From positions 98,672 to 162,671 of the forward strand of contig NZ_FNNG01000007.1 in the NCBI RefSeq assembly GCF_900106765.1: 64,000 nt of DNA, given 5' to 3'. Both the position numbers and the translations under genes were made by a program. This document shows, piece after piece, positions 8,577 through 16,497 of this stretch (positions within the stretch are counted from its first letter, which is position 1; each line of letters opens with the position of its first letter). The notes below the pieces were generated by a model, which was given only the letters and a program-made list of their open reading frames with translations, was not told the DNA's origin and did no database searches. The stretch comes from Tepidimicrobium xylanilyticum. Its GTDB lineage: Bacteria > Bacillota > Clostridia > Tissierellales > Tepidimicrobiaceae.

Positions 8577-9530
8577 TTACTCCTTTTCATACAATATTTT
8601 TGCCATTTCCTCTAAAGCTTTCATCACCTGCATATTTGCTGTTACACCAAAATATGTTGGATCTAGGTCATATACATTCCCACTCTTAACAGCATCTAAG
8701 TTTACCCAAAATCCTTTAGAGAATTCTGCATCAAAGGCTTTTTTACTTTCCTCTGGGTTCGCATGAGTAAGTCTTAATATTATATCTGGATTGAGTTCTG
8801 CTACTGTTTCTAAACTAAACGAAATATATGGTGCTGGACTTTGAGCCAGTGATGAAGCTATATTAACTCCACCTAATTTTTCAACTAAGCTTCCTGTATA
8901 TGAATACTGTGTGGCTATCATAAAACTTTCTGGTGTACCAAATATTATTAATACTTCTGGCTTATCATCCTTCACTTTTGTTAATATTTCAGCTTCTCTA
9001 TCTCTCATTTCCTTTATTAATTCATTAGCTTTCTCTGTCTTTCCTAGAGCTTCACCAAGCATTTCAATATTCTTGAACACATCTTCATAGGAATTGTTAG
9101 TTAAAAATATAAGCTCAATACCTTGACCCTTAAACATCTCTTCTATAGTTTCTTTAACATTTGCATCTGATATATATATGTCGGGTTCCACTGAAACTAC
9201 TGCTTCCAAATCAGGCTTCATAGGATTTCCTATTCTTGGAAGATCCTTGTATCTTTCTGGTAAAGCTTTAGATGAAGTTGGTACTCCTACTAAATCAACT
9301 TCAAGGGCATCAAGTAATTCCGTTGCTGCGACCGTTCCAGCTACTATTCTTTTTCCTTCGACTTCCGGCACCTCTGTTACATCTTCTGATGCTGTTTCTT
9401 TTTCTTCACTAGCACCTGAAACTGCTTCAGTATTTTCATCTGATGCTTCCTCCATTTTATTACTCCCACATCCTACTAATAAAAGTGACATAATTAAAAT
9501 TAATCCAATAATGAAATTAAATTTTTTCAT
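8577..9530 (-). CDS. Periplasmic-binding-fold lipoprotein of the importer
   Basis: A 317-residue lipoprotein: the signal peptide ends in a lipobox with LVGCGS (lipid-modified Cys at residue 21), followed by an acidic Glu/Ser/Ala linker. It then has a FecB/BtuF-type binding domain (GNPMKPDLEAVVSVEPDIYI, LNPDIILRL). It should capture the substrate outside the membrane and deliver it to the FecCD permease. It starts one base after the NifH-like gene ends, behind a GGAGG site. The intimate packing of importer and reductase genes suggests that both handle one compound. Confidence 0.92.
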   Translation of the reverse strand: MKKFNFIIGLILIMSLLLVGCGSNKMEEASDENTEAVSGASEEKETASEDVTEVPEVEGKRIVAGTVAATELLDALEVDLVGVPTSSKALPERYKDLPRIGNPMKPDLEAVVSVEPDIYISDANVKETIEEMFKGQGIELIFLTNNSYEDVFKNIEMLGEALGKTEKANELIKEMRDREAEILTKVKDDKPEVLIIFGTPESFMIATQYSYTGSLVEKLGGVNIASSLAQSPAPYISFSLETVAELNPDIILRLTHANPEESKKAFDAEFSKGFWVNLDAVKSGNVYDLDPTYFGVTANMQVMKALEEMAKILYEKE

Positions 9531-9531
9531 A

Positions 9532-10281
9532 TTACTCTACCTCCATAATTTTTTTTGCTAAATCCATGTAAATTGTTGCCATATCTGAATCCTTAAATCT
9601 TTCTATTACAGTTTGGCCATTGTTTTCTGCTTCCTGTACTAAGTAACTTCTCGGTATATAATGAAATATATTTGTATCAATCTCTTTACACAATTTTTCA
9701 ACTAATTCTATTTCGTTTTCTACATTCTTAGCATTTAGTATTAAGCCCTTTAGTTCTGCATATCCTCTTGATTTAAATTGTCTTACAGCATTAGATATAT
9801 TAGAAGCTGCGTACATGGACATCATCTCTCCAGAAGTTACTATATAAACTTCTTTTGCATACTGATTTCTAATCGGCATTGCAAAGCCTCCACAAACCAC
9901 ATCCCCCAATACATCATATATAACAATGTCAGGCTTATATTTTTCAAAGGCCTCTAACTCCTCTAATTTTTCAAAAGCAGTGATAATCCCTCTTCCAGCA
10001 CAGCCTAATCCAGGTGTAGGACCTCCTGCCTCTACACATAATACTCCATTGTATCCCTCAAATACTATGTCTTCCAGTTGAATATCATCCCCCTTATCCC
10101 TTAACACATTTAAAACAGTTGGTATAAATTCCCCTTTCATAAGGTTTTTTGTTGAATCCGCCTTAGGGTCGCATCCTATTTGCATAACCTTATAGTTTAG
10201 GTTTGATAGGGCTGCTGATAAATTAGATACTGTTGTTGACTTTCCTATACCGCCTTTACCATAGATAGCAATTTTTTTCAT
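9532..10281 (-). CDS. NifH-like [4Fe-4S] ATPase (nitrogenase reductase homologue)
   Basis: The 249-residue protein has the P-loop GKGGIGKST (8-16), the switch motif GCDPKADST (36-44) and the two conserved cysteines that would bridge a [4Fe-4S] cluster in a homodimer, C94 in GCAGRG and C130 in VVCGGFAMP. It should pass electrons, coupled to ATP hydrolysis, to the two component-1-like proteins in the same operon. At 249 residues it is shorter than typical NifH (about 270-300), lacking the C-terminal extension, as in NflH, CfbC and BchL-like branches. A flavodoxin lies directly upstream and is the obvious donor. AGGAGAG precedes the ATG. Confidence 0.92.
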   Translation of the reverse strand: MKKIAIYGKGGIGKSTTVSNLSAALSNLNYKVMQIGCDPKADSTKNLMKGEFIPTVLNVLRDKGDDIQLEDIVFEGYNGVLCVEAGGPTPGLGCAGRGIITAFEKLEELEAFEKYKPDIVIYDVLGDVVCGGFAMPIRNQYAKEVYIVTSGEMMSMYAASNISNAVRQFKSRGYAELKGLILNAKNVENEIELVEKLCKEIDTNIFHYIPRSYLVQEAENNGQTVIERFKDSDMATIYMDLAKKIMEVE

Positions 10282-10293
10282 TAAAAATCTCTC

Positions 10294-10806
10294 CTACATA
10301 TAGTCTTTTATAATGTTTTTTACAAATTCTTGTGCATTTTTAAAGTCCTTTTCATCCGGATGACTTGCAGCATCCTTATGCTTTTTAATTCTTTCCTTTG
10401 TCATCATATGGACACCAGTTGGTCCCCCACTTTTTATAAACATTTCAGTTATTTGGGGATTGATTCTTCCCTGACAAAGGAAATTTCCTAAAACTTCGTT
10501 TTTATCATTTAAAATATTATTAGTGTTTTTTATAGTCTCCATTGCATGGGGAGAATCTGGATAGGCTCCTAAGGTACCGAAAGTAATTACTTTTTTTCCC
10601 TCTAGCCTTTCCATAAACTCATGCATTTCTTTATTAGGTTTTGCTCTATCAACCCAATAACCTAAAACTAAAAGCTCATCGTCTATTTCATGATTTAAAT
10701 CTTTTAAATCATATATATCTGTACCTTCAGGCATTACCTCTAAAATCCGGTATGCAACCTTCTTCGTATTTCCTGTCAAAGAAGAAAATACTATGCTCAT
10801 TTTCAT
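10294..10806 (-). CDS. Flavodoxin-family protein, first gene of the nitrogenase-like operon
   Basis: The 170-residue protein has the FMN phosphate loop SSLTGNTKKVA near the N terminus and a flavodoxin fold, with a C-terminal extension containing GRINPQITEMF. It resembles single-domain electron carriers, including the BilS-type group. As the first gene behind a Fur box, it fits a carrier that replaces ferredoxin when iron is scarce and feeds the NifH-like protein 12 nt downstream. GGAGG lies in front of the start; ATG at 10806 or two codons later are both possible. Confidence 0.85.
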   Translation of the reverse strand: MKMSIVFSSLTGNTKKVAYRILEVMPEGTDIYDLKDLNHEIDDELLVLGYWVDRAKPNKEMHEFMERLEGKKVITFGTLGAYPDSPHAMETIKNTNNILNDKNEVLGNFLCQGRINPQITEMFIKSGGPTGVHMMTKERIKKHKDAASHPDEKDFKNAQEFVKNIIKDYM

Positions 10807-10827
10807 CTGATTTTACCTCCATATTAT

Positions 10828-10842
10828 TGATAATGATTATCA
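10828..10842. promoter_or_regulatory. Perfect 7-1-7 Fur box upstream of the nitrogenase-like operon
   Basis: TGATAATGATTATCA matches the classical Gram-positive Fur 7-1-7 consensus exactly. It lies 22 nt upstream of the flavodoxin start, where bound Fur would block transcription. Confidence 0.88.
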
Positions 10843-10953
10843 GTTTCGCTTAATATATTACACGAAATCTTAATAAGTTTCTCAAATATTTTTCTTTTTT
10901 TTCAAATTTATTTCTTATTTATTTTTTCACATGGATATGATATCATTATTTGT

Positions 10954-10968
10954 TGATAATGATTATCA
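10954..10968. promoter_or_regulatory. Second perfect 7-1-7 Fur box, in front of the AraC-type regulator
   Basis: The same 15-mer, TGATAATGATTATCA, lies 20 nt upstream of the regulator's TTG start. With the box at 10828 it gives divergent, probably iron-repressed control of the operon and its activator. Confidence 0.88.
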
Positions 10969-10987
10969 TTATAAAGGAGTGTATCCA

Positions 10988-11725
10988 TTGACTAATAATA
11001 TGTTTCATAGCCTACACTATCCCAAACCAAATTTAGATAATATCTATAATGTCTATGACTTTGAACTTAATTTCATTGAAAACATATTAGATGGAAAAAT
11101 AAATAAATCATTAAAACTATATGAAGATTTCTTCTGTAAACATTCTGCTTACAATGTTATAGATATTAACAATCTTCAAAGTTTAAAAAGTTATATAATA
11201 TCCCTTTCCCTTTTGATTTGTCACAGTGTTATAAAGCAGGGAGTATCTCCCTATAGCGCAAAAGCTAAATATCATGCTTTTTCTAATTTGATCGAGAAAA
11301 GTTTATCAAGAACTGAAGTTATTGATATAGGCAGGATCATGATACATGGATACATAGAGCAGGTAAGACAATATGCTATTTCTATTGACAATATTCATAT
11401 TAGAAAAGCTGTTGACTACATTCATGATCATTTAGGAGAAAATTTAACTCTAGATGATGTAGCAAACCATGTGGGATTGAGTAAATGTTATTTCTGTACT
11501 CAATTTAAGAAGTGTATAAAAATAAGTTTTACAGATTATCTTACTCATGTACGCATTCAAAAAAGCAAATACCTATTATGCAATACGGATAAATCCATTC
11601 TGGATATAGCTATAATGGTAGGTTTCAACAGCCAAAGTTACTTTACAAGCCAATTTAGAAAACATACTGGACTTTCTCCTAAGGAATTTAGAAATAAAAA
11701 AGGTGCTATTGAGTCAAAAGTATAG
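10988..11725 (+). CDS. AraC-family transcriptional regulator of the divergent operon
   Basis: The 245-residue protein has a C-terminal double helix-turn-helix (DYIHDHLGENLTLDDVANHV, then ILDIAIMVGFNSQSYFTSQF and the KHTGLSPKEFR tail). The N-terminal part of about 140 residues has no recognised ligand domain. I chose the TTG at 10988 because AAAGGAG lies 8 nt upstream. An upstream in-frame ATG at 10931 would place the Fur box inside the coding region. Being divergent from the nitrogenase-like operon and itself behind a Fur box, it is probably its activator, perhaps responding to the imported ligand, as siderophore-sensing AraC proteins do. Confidence 0.88.
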   Translation: MTNNMFHSLHYPKPNLDNIYNVYDFELNFIENILDGKINKSLKLYEDFFCKHSAYNVIDINNLQSLKSYIISLSLLICHSVIKQGVSPYSAKAKYHAFSNLIEKSLSRTEVIDIGRIMIHGYIEQVRQYAISIDNIHIRKAVDYIHDHLGENLTLDDVANHVGLSKCYFCTQFKKCIKISFTDYLTHVRIQKSKYLLCNTDKSILDIAIMVGFNSQSYFTSQFRKHTGLSPKEFRNKKGAIESKV

Positions 11726-11726
11726 A

Positions 11727-11762
11727 AGAAGCCCCTTTTAATTTTAATAAAAAGAGGCTTTC
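11727..11762 (+). terminator. Terminator of the AraC-type gene
   Basis: AAGCCCCTTTT (11729-11739) pairs with AAAAGAGGCTT (11750-11760) with one mismatch, followed by TTCTT. Confidence 0.7.
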
Positions 11763-11795
11763 TTAATACTGTACTGGAATTTACTTGTTTATCCC

Positions 11796-12240
11796 CTATT
11801 CTTCTGCTGTTCCCGATTCATTGATTCTAAACTTTTTATTGTCACAATCTATCTCAGCTTCAACACCATAGGCTAGAATAAACATTAGTACTGTATGTCC
11901 AAAATTCATATTATACATTATAGGGAGATCATCTCCTTTTACTTTATCTCTCATTACATTTAAATATTCCGCTTTATATTTTTCATCCTGAATCTTACCA
12001 ATAATTAGACCATTTATTCTCTCAAATATACCAAGAGCACTAAAAACTCTTAGATACCATCTTATATAATCTGGTGAACGTTTATCTTCACTAGTCTCTA
12101 GAAATAATATTTTATTCTCCCATTCTTTTTTTGCCTATCTCATATCGATATCTAAAATCTTTATCTCCTGCACCACCCCAAGATAAACTCAAAGTCGCTG
12201 CTGTATCCCCTCTTTTTAACTTTTTTAATTTGATCATCAT
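11796..12240 (-). pseudogene. S66-family LD-carboxypeptidase (MccF-like), deleted and frameshifted
   Basis: The minus strand begins LKKLKRGDTAATLSLSWGGA, the N-terminal strand of S66 peptidases. It then jumps to LFLETSEDKRSPDYIRWYLR and ERINGLIIGK, which belong to the C-terminal domain. The roughly 150 residues between, including the nucleophile region, are missing. A seven-A run near 12125-12131 then breaks the frame. The C-terminal half remains open to a TAG at 11796. Full-length family members cleave LD-peptide bonds or detoxify microcin C; this copy cannot. Confidence 0.7.
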
Positions 12241-12394
12241 TAGGTTTTGCTTCCCTTTTAATCCCTTCTTTTTAGCAATGTCTACATAACAAAAATATAT
12301 AAAATTTTACTATCCCTAAATTAAAATATGAAATAAGGTGATACAAACCCACCCCTTTGCATGTTCGCCTTTTATTGACTTTGGCTAAAAAAGC

Positions 12395-13318
12395 TTACTC
12401 TAAGGACCAATTCCTCCATTTATATATCTCCTTATTCCTCATAGCTCTCTGATCATATTCTTCTAAAGCCTTATTTATTTTATTGAGCAATATATCCTTT
12501 TGTTCTGGTAATTTCCCTTTTAATATCAAGGCATTAGTCTTATGGGTTGCATTGAATATAGTATTTCTCATGTGTAAGTTTTCTAACAATATCTTTTCTT
12601 CCTTAATAGAATCCAATACGCTTAATCTTTCAAATTCTCCATTCCTTATCTTTTCTACTAATTTTGCACCTTTAAAGCTCACTAAAGTAACCACTATAAT
12701 CACCTGTGGATTAACCATTGACAATAAACTAGCTGTGTCTATAGCATTTTCCTTGCTAAGTCTTTTCCCACCAAGGCCTAACATAATATAGGTTGAATAA
12801 CTTATATCACATTCCTCTAGTTTAATTAAAGCCCTGTAGTTTTCCTCCCTAGTAATTCCTTTATTATGAAAAGCTAGTACTCCATCATTACCTGATTCTA
12901 CTCCTATGGACAATTCTCCCATGCCAAATTTTTTTAGCTCCAATAGCTCATCCTTGCTCTTTCTTAAAATGTCATCAGCTCTAGCAAAACTACTAATATT
13001 CTTTACCTGAGGAAAATATGTTTTTATCAAATGGATTATTTCTATTAAAATATCGGTATCCAAACAAAAAGGATTCCCTCCCGCCATAACAACCCTTTCA
13101 ACAGGCTTTTTTCTGTTTGAATAAAATTTATTTAAAATCTTTAACCTATTCTCTATTTCTTCCAATCCAAAAAACTTAAACCTATTCCCTTGATTCAAAT
13201 CACAATACAAGCATTTATCCCAACTACACCCCAGTGTAACAGGAACGGCTACACTATACCCCTGGGTCATTGGTACATAGAAGTATTCTCCATATTCCTT
13301 ATATACCTCATCTAGCAT
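12395..13318 (-). CDS. Radical SAM protein with a CX4CX2C cluster motif
   Basis: The 307-residue protein has the iron-sulfur motif GCSWDKCLYCDL with C31, C36 and C39, a CX4CX2C spacing different from the usual CX3CX2C. VVMAGGNPF, IGVESGNDGVLAFHNKG and YIMLGLGGK are typical radical SAM barrel strands of the HemN/Elp3-like branch. No SPASM, B12 or TRAM domain is visible. It stands alone between relics, behind its own start at 13318. The substrate is unknown. Confidence 0.85.
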   Translation of the reverse strand: MLDEVYKEYGEYFYVPMTQGYSVAVPVTLGCSWDKCLYCDLNQGNRFKFFGLEEIENRLKILNKFYSNRKKPVERVVMAGGNPFCLDTDILIEIIHLIKTYFPQVKNISSFARADDILRKSKDELLELKKFGMGELSIGVESGNDGVLAFHNKGITREENYRALIKLEECDISYSTYIMLGLGGKRLSKENAIDTASLLSMVNPQVIIVVTLVSFKGAKLVEKIRNGEFERLSVLDSIKEEKILLENLHMRNTIFNATHKTNALILKGKLPEQKDILLNKINKALEEYDQRAMRNKEIYKWRNWSLE

Positions 13319-13832
13319 CTTACCACTCCTTAACTTCTAAAAATGATTATATCTAAATAAAAAATTATATGTAATTACGTAAAAAATATCTGTATAGGGA
13401 CTTTTAATTACTGCCCTACAGATATTATGTTCATCATATACTTCCATACATTAGTACTATACTGATTTCTTATTTAATTTCAGATCTTTGAATTTAAGTT
13501 TACCATCAATAGTGCATTGGTTCAATATTTTGCTTGCTATATAAAAAAGAAAAATATGCAATACTAATCAATAAAATTTAAATATGAGAAAATTATGTGC
13601 TATAATAAGATTGATGAGATATCAAGAGGTTCATCTTTACATAGTAGCTAATTCTCTTTATAAATAATATATCAGAAAATATTATCACATACCCAAACGA
13701 AAGGGAAATAAAAGCTACTACTATTAAAGCTACCCATACCTATGATGAAAGCACTTTTAAATCAAGCTGGTTCTATAGAAATGCTACTTATATAGCAGGG
13801 TATGGAAATAGTTCACAATCAATGATCAATTA
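13319..13832. other. Intergenic stretch without a convincing gene
   Basis: About 500 bp of very AT-rich sequence. A plus-strand frame from about 13650 to 13884 is open for about 75 codons, but has no start codon with a ribosome site and no recognisable similarity, so it is probably a gene relic. Confidence 0.5.
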
Positions 13833-13881
13833 CATATTATATAAAAATGCTACCAATTTGGTATCATTTTTATATAATATG
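13833..13881. terminator. Long near-perfect hairpin, bidirectional terminator
   Basis: A 49-nt inverted repeat with 22-nt arms and a single internal mismatch around the loop AATTT. It has T-rich arms in both directions and lies at the end of the histidine kinase relic. Confidence 0.7.
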
Positions 13882-13886
13882 TAAGT

Positions 13887-14560
13887 TTAATCTAAGTACT
13901 GTATCCTCCATTTGATTGGTATATTGATTTTTTCATCAGTTATACTGACATAAATATTATGACCCATTTGCTCAACTAACTCTCTGGTTATTGCCAAACC
14001 TAGTCCAGTACTTTTATCACCCCTTGAAACATCTGCTGTAAAAAAACGGTCAAATATATGGTTAATATAGTCTTCATTAAGATTAGATGCATCATTTATA
14101 AAAGTAGTTACGATATAACCTTTATCTTCTACTAAGGTATATGCACATACATTTTCCCATATTTTAAAGCATTTTCTATTAAGTTTAAAGAATCCTTCTT
14201 ACTGCACATCAACAATAGTTGTCGGTATATTCTCTTCAATATCAATTTTAGATTCAATCTCTTTATATATAAAATCCACATAAAGTAAGGCTAAGGTGTC
14301 AGAAATTATATTGCTTAAGTTTATCGATTTTAGCTCAAATTTGTACTCCCCTGCTTCAAATCTAGATAAATCGTAAAAATTGGATATTAATCTTTGTAAA
14401 GATTTCACCCTTTTTTCAATAATATCTAATTATTTCTTTTTTCTAATGCCAGATTTTCATCTTCAAGTAATTGCATATAGCCAAGTATAGATGTAAGGGG
14501 TATTCTTAAATCGTGAGACATATTAGCAATAGCACACCTTAGCTCCAATTCCATGTTTCT
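13887..14560 (-). pseudogene. Sensor histidine kinase, decayed
   Basis: Three pieces in different frames reconstruct a kinase core. IANMSHDLRIPLTSILGYMQ is the phosphoacceptor H-box. SNFYDLSRFEAGEYKFEL follows in the dimerisation helix and linker. STGLGLAITRELVEQMGHNI is the G2 box near the C terminus. Stops (a TAG after RNN and the TGA/TAA breaks near 14200) and lost N- and G1-box sequence inactivate it. The membrane sensor part is absent. The response-regulator relic at 1335-1530 is not adjacent and need not be its partner. Confidence 0.8.
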
Positions 14561-14756
14561 ATAAGGTATAAGTAATTCTATGCTTTAAAGAAAATTGGTT
14601 ATATCTAACCTGACGAGAAATCTTTAACCGTATAATAATACTTTTATACCTTGATTTTATGTTTGGTAAAACTATTCTATGTATTAATTAATTGGATTAC
14701 AGACTTTAATCAAGTCTATAAGGCTAAAGCCTATAACCTGGGTTTTCTTTCCGTTT

Positions 14757-14870
14757 TCAAGTTTCATACTTAATCATTTCTCTTAATATCTCCCTAGAAA
14801 ATATTTGCATAAAAATGCTCCTTTCTAGTTTAAATTTCATTCTGATTCTTGCTAAAAAGTTAAATAATCA
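14757..14870 (-). mobile_element. IS256-family left-end relic
   Basis: Read on the minus strand, a leader with AGCAAGAATC, then CTAGAAAGGAGCATTTTTATG, resembles the leader of the IS256 element at 63700-63770. It is followed by a short frame starting MQIFSREILREMIK, which parallels that element's transposase start (MATLPKEVLRNMI). A stop ends the frame after 17 codons. The terminal repeat is degenerate. It is an old fragment. Confidence 0.5.
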
Positions 14871-15336
14871 TAACTTTGAATTAATCCTTTATCTTTCTTT
14901 AAGCCCCTAACCTAAACCATCGGTTAATGGTATTAGGTATTAAATTATTCTGGATATCTCTTTCCTCAATTTGAACAACCCACTATTAGTTTTTACTAAA
15001 TTAGTGTTTGATTGTCCAAATTGATTAGGCTTAATAGTAAACAATTATACAGAGCAATAGAAGGATAAGCAGATATATTATAGACAATTATGTGGATTGA
15101 TAATTAACAAATATATCAATAAATAGGATAGAAATAGTCGCTATATTGTAATATAATTGGTATGTTAAATAAATAACAAAGTAAGGTAAATCCATTATTC
15201 CTCACGGATAAGTATTTAATGAATAGTATTTTATTATTAATGGAAATATATTGTATAAACCCCAGTAATATCTTACATATTTAGAAAGTTATAATGAAAA
15301 GTTTAAATAAATATTTACAAATAAAGGAGGTAAAAA
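14871..15336. other. Intergenic stretch with an imperfect inverted repeat
   Basis: No gene is visible. Around 14980-15035, TTTGAACAA and TTGTCCAAA enclose a second pair of arms near CACTATTA and AAATTAGTG, forming an imperfect extended hairpin. The promoter of the downstream SDR gene must lie in the AT-rich right half. AAAGGAGG precedes its ATG. Confidence 0.4.
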
Positions 15337-16095
15337 ATGAAATTAAAGGATAAAGTTGTAATATTAACAGGGGCAAGCTCTGGCATGGGAAGGGCAGGAG
15401 CTTTAAAATTTGCAGAAGAAGGAGCAAGAGTCGTAGCAATTGCTAGAAGAAAAGAAAAATTAGAGGAATTAGTAGAGGCTTCTAAAAATCTAAGTGGCCA
15501 GATTCATGCTTTACCAGGAGATGTATCAATTGATGAGGATATAAATAGAATAGTGAAAAAAACAATAGGGAAGTTTGGAAGAATCGACGTTTTGGTAAAT
15601 AATGCAGGTATATTAGATGATTATCTTTCTGCAGATAATATGACGGATGAAATGTGGAATAAGGTCTTAGATGTAAATTTAACTGGTCCAATGAAATTAA
15701 TAAGAAGTGTAATAAATTATATGATTGATCAGGGATCTGGTAATATCATAAATATAGCTTCTATAGGAGGCTTATACGGTGCCCGAGGAGGCATGGCCTA
15801 TGTTACATCTAAGCACGGAATGATAGGAATGACTAAGCATATTGGCTATATGTTCCAAGATAAAGGAATAAGATGCAACGCCATAGCTCCAGGTAGTGTA
15901 AAGACTGAAATTGGAGACTCTGTAGGAAATCCAAATAAGGCAGTATTAGACAAACTGATGACAGGTCTTCAAATCCTTCCAGTAGCCGGTGAAGCAGAAG
16001 ATATTGCTAATATAATGGTATTTTTAGCTTCTGATGAGTCACGGTTTATAAATGGAGCAACAATTGTAGCTGACGGAGGATGGACTGCTTTTTAA
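15337..16095 (+). CDS. Short-chain dehydrogenase/reductase (SDR), classical type
   Basis: A 252-residue NAD(P)-dependent oxidoreductase. The coenzyme loop is TGASSGMG (11-18), NNAG is at 88-91, and the catalytic triad is S142, Y155, K159 in ASIGGLYGARGGMAYVTSK. The C-terminal VADGGW motif is typical of the family. An Arg-rich segment after the second strand (IARRKEK) favours NADP. It is monocistronic, with its own ribosome site and a GC-rich terminator. The substrate cannot be told from the sequence. Confidence 0.92.
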   Translation: MKLKDKVVILTGASSGMGRAGALKFAEEGARVVAIARRKEKLEELVEASKNLSGQIHALPGDVSIDEDINRIVKKTIGKFGRIDVLVNNAGILDDYLSADNMTDEMWNKVLDVNLTGPMKLIRSVINYMIDQGSGNIINIASIGGLYGARGGMAYVTSKHGMIGMTKHIGYMFQDKGIRCNAIAPGSVKTEIGDSVGNPNKAVLDKLMTGLQILPVAGEAEDIANIMVFLASDESRFINGATIVADGGWTAF

Positions 16096-16121
16096 TGATA
16101 AAAAACTAATCTTTTTCAATA

Positions 16122-16160
16122 GTTGGGGCGGGATTACGAAAATCCCGCCCTAACTGTTTT
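16122..16160 (+). terminator. Strong terminator after the SDR gene
   Basis: GGGGCGGGATT (16125-16135) and AATCCCGCCC (16141-16150) form a GC-rich stem. A TTTT run follows a few bases later. Confidence 0.85.
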
Positions 16161-16497
16161 TAACCTTAATTTTGCATCTATTTAATCCCCGCCCTTTTAC
16201 AATCAAGCACTAATTCTGTAAAGTAAAACCAATGGAATTTGTCTAAAAGGAATAGTAGAAACGTTAGTAGAAAAATATTAACATTTTACCTTAAACAAGG
16301 GTAAAATAAAAGCCTATGATAATGGAAAATCAGTGAGTTTTGGTCCAAAAAACAAAATGTTAATCCGATATTGTTATCCAATAGATTCACAGCTTTGCAG
16401 ATTTTTATGTTAAAATATTATTAAAGATATATTTTACTTTTACTCTGGGATTTTAAAAAGGGGTATTAGACGGAATTAACTGAGGAGGACAGAAAAT
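16161..16497. other. Intergenic stretch before the MATE gene
   Basis: AT-rich, with no start codon plus ribosome site except that of the MATE gene. A short plus-strand frame near 16300-16410 (KIKAYDNGKSVSFGPKNKML) looks coding in composition but has no start and is probably a relic. GAGGAGG precedes the TTG start of the next gene. Confidence 0.4.

Noticed and set aside
4206..10281. True nitrogen-fixing nitrogenase
   Set aside because: No NifE, NifN, NifB or other cofactor genes, no recognisable FeMo-cofactor ligands, a short NifH-like protein, and iron-type control with an importer in the operon.
4206..10281. Dark-operative protochlorophyllide or chlorin reductase
   Set aside because: No other chlorophyll biosynthesis genes are present, and the association with a FecBCD importer and Fur boxes does not fit.
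13650..13884. Plus-strand 75-codon open frame
   Set aside because: It has no start codon with a ribosome site, is not recognisable, and ends within a hairpin. It is treated as relic or chance.
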